From Actinophytocola xanthii (GTDB lineage: Bacteria > Actinomycetota > Actinomycetes > Mycobacteriales > Pseudonocardiaceae), in NCBI RefSeq assembly GCF_001921205.1, contig NZ_MSIE01000027.1, positions 1 to 64,000 on the forward strand: 64,000 nt of DNA, read 5' to 3'. Made by a program: the position numbers and the translations under genes. Positions 1 through 6,117 of this stretch are shown in pieces. The notes under the pieces are model-generated. The model made no database searches. It was not told where the DNA came from and saw only the letters and a list, made by a program, of their open reading frames with translations. The first letter of the stretch is position 1. Every line of letters starts with the position of its first letter.

Positions 1-1
1 C

Positions 2-511
2 CACACCCTACAACTGCCAACGAACTACCGACTCAGGACACTAGTCTTCCGTGGTCAGCCCTCTCCGGTACATGACGCAAAGGCGTATGCACGCAATCAA
101 TCACAGAAAGCGCATTGGCAAAGAGACAAGCGTGTAATTGTTCATCAAAGACCTCTAAAATATCTGTACGAGTATGATGATGACGGTAAGATATTGAAAG
201 ACGAGAAGGGAGATAAAGTATTCAACGGAAAGCGGGAAAAGGGTATCGACGTACTTTGCGCACTGGCGGTTGTTACGGAATCGCTAAAGAGTAATGTCGA
301 CCTGGTTATTCTGGCGTCCGCCGACTCGGATCTTGCGCCAGCGCTAGATCAAGCTCTTGATCTGGGAGAAGCCAAGATCGAGACGACTAGTTGGTTCGAC
401 GCGACACGACCCCGACAATCAAGCCAGCTAAGACCCACTAGTAGAACTGTTTGGAATACTCGGCTTGGACAGTCCGAGTTTGAGCGTTGTTGGGATCGTA
501 ATGAATACTAG
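2..511 (+). CDS. NYN-domain (LabA/PIN-like) protein, 5' end cut by window
   Basis: The frame is open from base 2 without a stop, so the true start lies upstream; the internal ATG-like starts near 194 are not needed. The visible 169 residues carry motifs typical of NYN/DUF88 proteins, a PIN-like metal-dependent nuclease fold: FRGQPSP with HDAKAYARN near the start, RPLKYLYEYD, then KREKGIDVLCALAVV and LVILASADSDLAPAL, whose acidic residues (D in GID, DSDL) match the expected metal-binding positions. Likely role is RNA cleavage or binding; the substrate is unknown. The DNA is visibly AT-richer than the rest of the window and uses rare codons such as TTA and ATA, which suggests recent acquisition. 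It may be AICE cargo. Confidence 0.7.
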   Translation, partial: HTLQLPTNYRLRTLVFRGQPSPVHDAKAYARNQSQKAHWQRDKRVIVHQRPLKYLYEYDDDGKILKDEKGDKVFNGKREKGIDVLCALAVVTESLKSNVDLVILASADSDLAPALDQALDLGEAKIETTSWFDATRPRQSSQLRPTSRTVWNTRLGQSEFERCWDRNEY

Positions 512-671
512 TAGTAGCAGGTGGCCTAGGGCTTTATTAGTGTCCTCCTTTGGCCACTCGTTTCTTTAATTAGAACTATTGAATCGACGCCCAGCATCTT
601 ACTGCTGTTGGTTTATAGTCAGGCCAAATTTAAGTTCCGGCTGGCTGGGAGTCTGCAAGGTCAATTGCGGA
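512..671. other. AT-rich intergenic stretch
   Basis: No gene, RNA or strong hairpin is recognised here. The base composition stays AT-rich like the NYN gene and switches to GC-rich at the 3' end of the Nudix gene near 680-700, marking a composition boundary inside the element. Confidence 0.5.
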
Positions 672-1142
672 CTACGAGTAGTGGGGGAAGTCTCTGCGTT
701 CGAGGCCGTGAGTTATGCGTAGGCGGATGCTGGCGTGGACGTTCAGTTGGTCAAGCTCGGCCGGGTGGATCCAGAGGACTTCCTTTGATTCATTACTCGT
801 TCGCAGTTCACCGCCGGTGGGACTGGCGTAAAAGCAGATCGAGAATTCTTGGCGAATTTCGCCGTCCGTGAACTCAATGACGTGGTTGGGGTCGCTGTAG
901 ATGCCGATTAGGCCGGTCACCGCGACCTCGATGCCGGTTTCTTCGAGGACCTCGCGATATACGGTCTGGGTGAGGGTCTCGCCGAGTTCGAGGGCGCCGC
1001 CGGGGATGGAGTAGAGGTCGTTGTCGGTGCGGCGGATCAGGAGGATCTCGCCCGCTTCGTTCTGGACCAAGGCGGTCACGGCCACCACGATGCTGTTCGC
1101 GGCGGGGGCGTGTGGGTTGCGGTAGTGGTCGATTCGCGCCAT
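672..1142 (-). CDS. Nudix hydrolase, candidate Pif-like immunity factor
   Basis: The 156-residue protein has a complete Nudix box at residues 49-70 (G49-x5-E55-x7-R63-E64-x2-E67-E68-x-G70), so it should hydrolyse a nucleoside diphosphate linked to another moiety with Mg2+. In pSAM2 the immunity factor Pif, which blocks transfer between cells already carrying the element, is a Nudix-motif protein encoded in the regulatory region. This gene occupies the equivalent place beyond the GntR repressor, on the same strand as the repressor and the exporter. The assignment as Pif is inference from position and family; a housekeeping-type sanitising Nudix enzyme is the alternative. Confidence 0.85.
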   Translation of the reverse strand: MARIDHYRNPHAPAANSIVVAVTALVQNEAGEILLIRRTDNDLYSIPGGALELGETLTQTVYREVLEETGIEVAVTGLIGIYSDPNHVIEFTDGEIRQEFSICFYASPTGGELRTSNESKEVLWIHPAELDQLNVHASIRLRITHGLERRDFPHYS

Positions 1143-1177
1143 GGCTTCCTACCTACCAGGTGCGTCGAGCGGGTGGA

Positions 1178-2065
1178 CTATGAGCTGGCCGGCGCTGAGG
1201 TGCGGCGCGAGGCGTAGATGCCGATGAGGATGACAGCGACGCCGAGCAGGGAGAGCAGGGGAACGTTCTCGTCGAGGATGAGGAAGCCGAGGGCGACCGA
1301 TGCGATGGGGACCAGGTAGGTCACGACGGACGCGCCTACTGGGCCTTCGGTGCGGATGAGGGCGTAGTTGATGACGTACGCCAGGCCGGTGCCGATGATG
1401 CCGAGGACGGCTAGGGACAGCCACGGGGTTAGCGACCAGGTGGGCGCGCTGGCCGTGTCTAGGGGGAGGCAGGCGGCGGTCAGGATGCTCGCGGCGATGA
1501 GCTGGCTCGTGGAGAGCACGGTGGGGGTCAGGTTCTGCGGCGTCAGGTAGCGGCTCATGTAGAGGTAGCTGATGCCGTAACTTAACGCTGCTAGCAGGCA
1601 GTAGAGGGCGCCGAGCGTGTCTACCCCGCCGGCGTTCCAGGGGGTGAAGATCAGGAGGCTGCCCAGGAAGCCCAGGAGCAGGCCGGCGAGCTGGAGGGCT
1701 CCAAGACGGTTGGACTGGCGGACGGCGAAGGCCAGGGCGAGGGTCCAGAGCGGCGTGGTGGCGTTGAGGGCGCCGGCGATGCCGGAGTCGACGCGGGTCT
1801 CGCCGAGGGCGAAGAGGAGGTAGGGGGCGGCGTTGGCGACCAGGGCGGCTACGAAGAGATGGCCCCAGGTCGGTAGGTCGCGGGGGAGTTTGTCGCGGCG
1901 GGCCGCTATGACGGCCAGGAGGACGAGGGCGCCGAGGATCATGCGGGCCGCGGTCAGCTGGATGGGGCTGAAGGCTTCCAGGGAGATCTTGATCCAGAGG
2001 AAGTTGGAGCCCCAAACCAGCGCGAGCGTCGCTATGAGCAGGGTGCCCTTTGTGGACGTCCTCAC
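1178..2065 (-). CDS. EamA/DMT-family transporter
   Basis: The 295-residue integral membrane protein has about ten hydrophobic segments in two repeats, starting with LIATLALVWGSNFLWIKI and with an internal second EamA half (ALYCLLAALSYGISYLYMSR). This is the drug/metabolite exporter architecture of usual length. The substrate cannot be read from the sequence. It starts 1 base after the GntR gene stops, on the same strand, so it is probably co-transcribed with the repressor and the Nudix gene. A transporter is not a core AICE function, so it is best seen as cargo. TTA-type codons are rare and GC is normal for the window. Confidence 0.85.
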   Translation of the reverse strand: MRTSTKGTLLIATLALVWGSNFLWIKISLEAFSPIQLTAARMILGALVLLAVIAARRDKLPRDLPTWGHLFVAALVANAAPYLLFALGETRVDSGIAGALNATTPLWTLALAFAVRQSNRLGALQLAGLLLGFLGSLLIFTPWNAGGVDTLGALYCLLAALSYGISYLYMSRYLTPQNLTPTVLSTSQLIAASILTAACLPLDTASAPTWSLTPWLSLAVLGIIGTGLAYVINYALIRTEGPVGASVVTYLVPIASVALGFLILDENVPLLSLLGVAVILIGIYASRRTSAPASS

Positions 2066-2066
2066 T

Positions 2067-2861
2067 TCAGTTCTCGATGGGGAAGTTGTAGACGAGGCCG
2101 GAGCGGTCGGCGCGGTGGACGAACCTGCTCACCTCGAAGGGCTCGCCGTTCTGGTCGAAGCTGGTGTGGAGGACGTCCAGGACGGGGACGCCGGACGGGG
2201 TCTGGAGGAACTGGGCCTCGGCGTGGGTGGGCATCCTGGCTGTGATCTCGTCGCGGCCGGTGGTGAGGGTGTGGCCCTTGTCCTCTAGCCGGCCGTAGAT
2301 GCCGCCGGGGCCTGTCTTGGGCTCGGCGAGGGGGGTGCCTTCGGCTTCCGACCAGCGGACATAGGTCGTGACGAGCTGTACCGGTTCGTCGTCGGCGTGG
2401 TACTCGTTCAGGCGGCGTAGGACTGACTCCTCGTCGGGGGAGACGTTGAGGCGTTCGGCGACGTCGAGCGGAGGAGTGACGCGGTCGATCGCCACCGCCT
2501 GGATGCTGGCGGCCTTGCCTTGGCGCTGCATCTCCAAGCGGAACGGGGTCAGGCCGGTCTCACGGTAGGTCTTGCGGGAGTAGCGGTCGTTGCCCCAGCG
2601 GAACAGGCGTTGCTTCTCGCGGACGAAGACGCCCTTGCCGTGGTGCGGGGTGACCAGGGCTTCCTCGGTCAGGAGGCGGATCGCTTCGCGGGCGGTGTTG
2701 CGGGCGGTGCCGAAGCGGTGGGCCAGCTCCCGCTCGGATGGCAGCTTGTCCCCCGGGGCCAGCTCGCCGGAGGTGATCAGCTCGCGCACGGCATCGGCGA
2801 TGCGGCGGCTCGGGAGCTGGCCGGCGTCTCCGCTCGTCTGGGGGCTCATGCCAGTGAGCAT
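2067..2861 (-). CDS. GntR-family (HutC/UTRA) transcriptional repressor, KorSA-like
   Basis: Residues about 18-85 form a GntR winged helix (RRIADAVRELITSG, SERELAHRFGTARNTAREAI, GKGVFVRE) and residues about 100-260 form a UTRA effector-binding domain. In pSAM2 KorSA is a GntR protein that represses pra and so keeps the element quiescent. Here the gene is divergent from the Pra-like gene, with three palindromes in the shared intergenic region, one only a few bases before this start codon, which implies autoregulation. The ATG at 2861 gives 264 residues; a second ATG four codons in (2849) is equally possible. Confidence 0.9.
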   Translation of the reverse strand: MLTGMSPQTSGDAGQLPSRRIADAVRELITSGELAPGDKLPSERELAHRFGTARNTAREAIRLLTEEALVTPHHGKGVFVREKQRLFRWGNDRYSRKTYRETGLTPFRLEMQRQGKAASIQAVAIDRVTPPLDVAERLNVSPDEESVLRRLNEYHADDEPVQLVTTYVRWSEAEGTPLAEPKTGPGGIYGRLEDKGHTLTTGRDEITARMPTHAEAQFLQTPSGVPVLDVLHTSFDQNGEPFEVSRFVHRADRSGLVYNFPIEN

Positions 2862-2864
2862 ACA

Positions 2865-2941
2865 AGTGGCTTAAACCAGTTGGTTGCGTCCGTCGCGGTC
2901 CTGTGTTTCACTGGCTTAAGCCACTACTGGCTCAAGCCAGT
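2865..2941. promoter_or_regulatory. Three GntR-type palindromic operators
   Basis: Three near-identical palindromes share the core TGGCTTAAGCCA. They lie at about 2865-2880 (core TGGCTTAAACCA), 2910-2925 (perfect 12-base core at 2912-2923) and 2926-2941 (ACTGGCTCAAGCCAGT). The last two are centred exactly 16 bases apart, about 1.5 helical turns. The first sits next to the repressor start codon and the other two sit 20-50 bases before the divergent Pra-like gene, so one protein could switch both promoters. No other gene in the window shows this motif. Confidence 0.75.
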
Positions 2942-2962
2942 CTGACACTGGGAGACAAGATC

Positions 2963-3403
2963 ATGGCTGTTCCGTACGGCACGAGGTTCGCCGTTGACTT
3001 CGACGTGGTGTTCCCGCAGGGCGCGTACATCGTGGGCGAGGTCGTTCCGGTCACCGAGTACCAGTCACAGGAGGACAAGGCTCGCAACCGGCCGGTGCGG
3101 CCACGGATCGACGAGGCCACTGGGCTGCCGATCTACAAGGTCACGATCGCGGACCCGTCCGCTGAGAAGGACCGCGACAAGTCGATCACGGTGGAGATCG
3201 CGGCCAAGGTTCAGCCGGTGCCGCCGTCGGCCATGGGGAACCTGCCGTTCCGGCCAGTTGTGCTGGAGGGGCTGACGGTTCAGCCGCGGGCCGAGACGTC
3301 AGGGCAAGCCAAGTGGATCACCTGGGTGGTGAGGGCCACCGGGCTGCGCGCGGTTGACGCCGGGCCGGCCAAGAGCGCCCCGTCCAAGTCCGCTGCGGCC
3401 TGA
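2963..3403 (+). CDS. pra: Pra-like plasmid replication/integration/excision activator family protein
   Basis: I place the start at ATG 2963, 8 bases after a GGGAGAC ribosome site, rather than the longer frame from 2903 that would cover the operators. The 146-residue product has the conserved layout of the Pra family: an N-terminal FDVVFPQGAYIVGEVVPV segment, then DEATGLPIYKVTIADPS, IAAKVQPVPPSA, PFRPVVLEGLTVQP and WVVRATGLRA. Pra in pSAM2 activates the rep-xis-int genes and is itself repressed by KorSA. The divergent GntR gene and the operators fit that circuit. The C-terminal Ala/Lys/Ser tail is probably disordered. Biochemical activity of the family is not obvious from sequence. Confidence 0.8.
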   Translation: MAVPYGTRFAVDFDVVFPQGAYIVGEVVPVTEYQSQEDKARNRPVRPRIDEATGLPIYKVTIADPSAEKDRDKSITVEIAAKVQPVPPSAMGNLPFRPVVLEGLTVQPRAETSGQAKWITWVVRATGLRAVDAGPAKSAPSKSAAA

Positions 3404-3414
3404 ACGGGGAAGCG

Positions 3415-3639
3415 ATGTTCACGGTTACATGTGCCCCTGGCCGCGAGGCGGGTGCCGAGGTGCGACAGATCGCCTCCGGGTGGCTGTCGCTCGTTCTGTC
3501 GATGGACCCGGGACGCGTCGTGATCGACGTCCCTTCGGTGAACGGGGGCGGCATCATCCTCGCCCGGTTCTGCCTCAACCTCGCCCACACGGCCACCCGG
3601 CTCGCCACCGATCTCGACCAGGGTGGTGCGCGCCGATGA
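3415..3639 (+). CDS. Small AICE protein, paralogue of the next gene
   Basis: This 74-residue protein of unknown function begins 12 bases after the Pra-like gene and overlaps the next gene by four bases (ATGA), so the three are translationally linked. Its VTCAPG start, DPGRVVID centre and FCLNLAHTATRLATDLD helix are mirrored in the downstream product, showing an ancient tandem duplication. The C-terminal half is predicted to be one amphipathic helix. No catalytic motif or membrane segment is visible. Confidence 0.7.
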   Translation: MFTVTCAPGREAGAEVRQIASGWLSLVLSMDPGRVVIDVPSVNGGGIILARFCLNLAHTATRLATDLDQGGARR

Positions 3640-3947
3640 CCGGCTACAGCACGGCTTATCAGGTCGCGTGTGCTCCGGGGCCGAACGCTGCGGCGACGAT
3701 GACTCGCGGACCGGGTGGTGGACCGGTCCTGATGGTCTATCTGGACCCGGTCAACATGACCATCCACCCACCGGCGTCCATCGCGGGCGCCCGGGCGCTG
3801 GCCGACTTCTGCCGCGAGCTGGCGCACGAGGCGAGCCGGTTGGCGGATCTGCTCGATCCCGACGGACAGCCCGCGCCACCCGAGAACACCCATCCACGCC
3901 ATTACCTGGCACGGGACGAGTTCGGCGACTCCGGAGCGGGCAACTGA
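3636..3947 (+). CDS. Small AICE protein, paralogue of the preceding gene
   Basis: The 103-residue frame starts at ATG 3636 inside the stop of the upstream gene. It shares VACAPG, a central VYLDPVNMTIHPPAS strand region and FCRELAHEASRLADLLD with its neighbour, and adds an N-terminal extension and a proline-rich tail. The function is unknown. The pairing of two diverged copies in one transcript suggests a heteromeric small protein pair belonging to the AICE maintenance or regulation genes. It is followed by a strong hairpin at 3951-4001. Confidence 0.7.
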   Translation: MTGYSTAYQVACAPGPNAAATMTRGPGGGPVLMVYLDPVNMTIHPPASIAGARALADFCRELAHEASRLADLLDPDGQPAPPENTHPRHYLARDEFGDSGAGN

Positions 3948-3950
3948 GCC

Positions 3951-4001
3951 GGCGCGGGGCGGGCATCCCCGATGGCAATCCCGCCATGTCCGCTCCGCGC
4001 C
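3951..4001 (+). terminator. Hairpin after the Pra operon
   Basis: A 12-base arm at 3951-3962 pairs with 3990-4001 with a single G-T mismatch, and the loop holds a smaller hairpin (CATC/GATG). There is no T-run, as is common for actinobacterial terminators. It separates the pra gene group from the next small gene, so read-through may be attenuated here. Confidence 0.5.
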
Positions 4002-4034
4002 ACCTCCATCGATCCGATTGAGAGGAGGAATCGA

Positions 4035-4301
4035 GTGTCGAACAGGTCATGGGCCGGCGACGGACGTAGCCCGGTGATGGATCTGCATGACGAGCTGTGG
4101 GCGCGGTGTCCAGGAGCCGACGCGGGGTTGACCGACCTCATCGCCTACCACCGGCGGTGCGCGAAGGCGTACGACGACATGGCCGTTGCGGACCCCGGAC
4201 ATCGCTTTGAGGCGTTGGCGTGGGCGCGGATCGAGCGGCGCCAAGCGGAGACGATCGAGAACGATCTGATCGACCTGCTGGAGACCTACACCAGCCGATA
4301 A
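4035..4301 (+). CDS. Small conserved AICE hypothetical protein
   Basis: The start is GTG 4035, 7 bases after a strong GAGGAGG ribosome site; the longer frame from 3972 would run through the hairpin loop region and lacks such a site. The 88-residue product is helical and hydrophilic, with MDLHDELWARCPGADAGL and a charged C-terminal half (AWARIERRQAETIENDLIDLL). I do not recognise the family. Its position between the regulatory group and the translocase suggests a plasmid maintenance or transfer accessory. Confidence 0.65.
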   Translation: MSNRSWAGDGRSPVMDLHDELWARCPGADAGLTDLIAYHRRCAKAYDDMAVADPGHRFEALAWARIERRQAETIENDLIDLLETYTSR

Positions 4302-4381
4302 TTGGTCCTATTTAGACAAACAACGCACGTTGGGTCGTGTGGCGATGCCGCACGTCTTCCTGTGCTGCAACAAATGCGTAG

Positions 4382-4426
4382 GCGCAGAAGCGGATATCCG
4401 GCTACCAACCTCGTCCGCTTCTGCGC
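4382..4426 (+). repeat. Perfect 13-base inverted repeat before the transfer genes
   Basis: The arm GCGCAGAAGCGGA at 4382-4394 is matched perfectly by its complement at 4414-4426, with a 19-base loop. It lies in the 149-base gap before the zinc-ribbon and translocase genes. It could be a terminator, an attenuator or a protein or translocase recognition site such as clt; the sequence alone does not decide. Confidence 0.55.
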
Positions 4427-4450
4427 TGTCCACCCGGTGAGGAGTGAACA

Positions 4451-4618
4451 GTGACAAGGCTAGAGCCAACTCCAGTGCGGGCACCAGAGGGGGTCACCCG
4501 AACACGCTGCGCACGGTGCCGACGGTTCGCTCGGCTGCTGCCCGGCGAGACCCGCTGTGCCCGATGCGTGGGCGCGTTACCGCTCGAGTTCGGACCTGCC
4601 ATCGGCGGTGGTCGCTGA
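4451..4618 (+). CDS. Zinc-ribbon microprotein translationally coupled to the translocase
   Basis: This 55-codon gene starts at GTG 4451, six bases after GAGGAG, and its TGA overlaps the ATG of the FtsK-like gene at 4618. The core TRCARCRRFARLLPGETRCA plus RCVG supplies two CxxC pairs (C20, C23, C36, C39), a four-cysteine zinc ribbon spanning most of the protein. Codon positions show the GC bias of a real gene. Residue 43 is encoded by the rare TTA codon. The function is unknown; coupling suggests a small partner or DNA-binding helper of the translocase. Confidence 0.65.
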   Translation: MTRLEPTPVRAPEGVTRTRCARCRRFARLLPGETRCARCVGALPLEFGPAIGGGR

Positions 4619-6117
4619 TGGTGCGCGATTCCCGATGGGTCGACCCGGCGCCGTTGGAGGTGTCGCGGCCGCGGTTGCCGTGGTGGACCATGCTGCCGGG
4701 CTGGGTCAAACTCGTGCTCTCACCGGTCGCGGCCGTGGTGCTGCTCGGCTGGGTGGGCTACCAACTGGGCCGGGTGATGTACCGGTACCCACTGATGCTG
4801 TGCCTGCTGGCCGCCGGCTGGTGGTCCTACTCGGGGCTCGGCCCCTGGTGGTTCGGCACCCTGCTGGCCGGCCTACTGGCTGTGGTGTGGGTGTGGTGGT
4901 GGCGCCACCCCTCGTCGTGTGAGCGGTTCGCACTGCGATGGGCGCGCACGGAGACCCGCCGATTCTTCGTCTACGCCTACGACTGGCGCACCGTGATGCG
5001 GTTGTCCGACCTGGCGAAGGACAAGCGGGGCCGGGAGTACCGCCCAAAGCTCGGTCGGGTGCGTGCCGAGGGCTGGCGTGACCTTGTGCGGGTTCAGATG
5101 GTTAAGGGGCAGGCGCCGGAACAGTGGGAGCTGCACGCGTCGGGTCTGGCGCATTCGTTTAACGCACAGTCGTGTCGAGTGCGGGTGGTGAAGCCGCGCC
5201 GGCTGGAACTGGATTTCATCCACTCTGATCCTCTGTCGTGCTCGATCCCGGTGCCGGCGCTGGCCGAGGACGCGGCCGGGGTGGATCTGCGGCGGGTGGT
5301 GATCGGCCGAACCGAGACCGGCAAGCCGTTGCGGCTGCGGCTCCTCGGCACCCACGTGCTCACCGTGGGCGTGTCCGGGGCGGGGAAGGGCTCTTTGCTG
5401 TGGGCGGTCGCGTGCGCGCTCGCGCCGGCCATCAAGGCGGGTCAGGTGAAGGTGTTCGGGATCGACCCCAAGGGTGGGATGGAGCTGGGGCAGGCGCCGG
5501 AGGTGTTCGAGCAGGTCGTCTACGACAACGGCTCCCGCGCCGTGACGTTGTTGGAGTGGCTGGCGCAGGAGGTCAAGCGGCGGGCCGAGTCCTACCGGGG
5601 CCGGCGACGGGCGTGGACGCCGGAGTCGGGGGATCCGTTCCTGCTGCTCGTGGTCGATGAGCTGGCCGACGTGATCGCCTACCAGACCGACCGCAACCTC
5701 CGCGACCGCGCGACACGAGCGGTCCAGGCGATCACCTCCCAGGGGCGGGCGCCGGGGGTTTGTGTGCTGGGGCTGTTGCAGGACCCACGCAAGGAGATCA
5801 TCGCCTTCCGGCACCTCTTCTCCACCCGCATCGCCATGCGGCTCGACGAGCCGGCGCAGGTCGACATGGTCCTCGGGGACGGCGTTCGTCAGCGCGGTGC
5901 GGCGGCGCACGAGATCTCCGAACACACACCGGGCGTGGCCTGGGTCAAGGAGGACGGGAAGCGGGAGCCGGTCCGGGCTCGGGTGTTCCACGTGACCGAT
6001 GACCACCTGGGCCAGCTCGTTGCCTACCTCACTGGCCGGGTCGCGATACCGCCTGTGTCGGCGGAGGTGGTCGCGTTTCCTGACCGCGTCGACGAGCGGA
6101 GCGGGGGTGCGGCATGA
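4618..6117 (+). CDS. traSA: FtsK/SpoIIIE-type DNA translocase, TraB/TraSA-like conjugal transfer protein
   Basis: I prefer ATG 4618, overlapping the stop of the zinc-ribbon gene; the frame stays open back to 4444 but that part is better explained by the other gene. The 499-residue protein has two or three N-terminal membrane segments (about residues 20-100), then an FtsK-like ATPase with Walker A GVSGAGKGS near residue 250 and Walker B LLLVVDELAD near 342. A single hexameric translocase moving double-stranded DNA through the septum or tip is the hallmark of AICE transfer. The stop overlaps the next start (ATGA), so it is co-translated with the replication gene. Confidence 0.88.
   Translation: MVRDSRWVDPAPLEVSRPRLPWWTMLPGWVKLVLSPVAAVVLLGWVGYQLGRVMYRYPLMLCLLAAGWWSYSGLGPWWFGTLLAGLLAVVWVWWWRHPSSCERFALRWARTETRRFFVYAYDWRTVMRLSDLAKDKRGREYRPKLGRVRAEGWRDLVRVQMVKGQAPEQWELHASGLAHSFNAQSCRVRVVKPRRLELDFIHSDPLSCSIPVPALAEDAAGVDLRRVVIGRTETGKPLRLRLLGTHVLTVGVSGAGKGSLLWAVACALAPAIKAGQVKVFGIDPKGGMELGQAPEVFEQVVYDNGSRAVTLLEWLAQEVKRRAESYRGRRRAWTPESGDPFLLLVVDELADVIAYQTDRNLRDRATRAVQAITSQGRAPGVCVLGLLQDPRKEIIAFRHLFSTRIAMRLDEPAQVDMVLGDGVRQRGAAAHEISEHTPGVAWVKEDGKREPVRARVFHVTDDHLGQLVAYLTGRVAIPPVSAEVVAFPDRVDERSGGAA

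Noticed and set aside
608-871. 87-codon plus-strand frame opposite the Nudix gene
   Set aside because: It overlaps the coding part of an intact Nudix gene and has no recognisable feature.
1149-2015. Minus-strand arginine/proline-rich frame over the EamA gene
   Set aside because: A shadow frame typical of high GC; its composition is non-protein-like and the EamA frame has clear membrane segments.
1-3000. Second copy of the tRNA-Gly 3' end (left attachment site)
   Set aside because: No match to the T-arm and acceptor sequence was seen in the left part of the window, so the left end lies outside.
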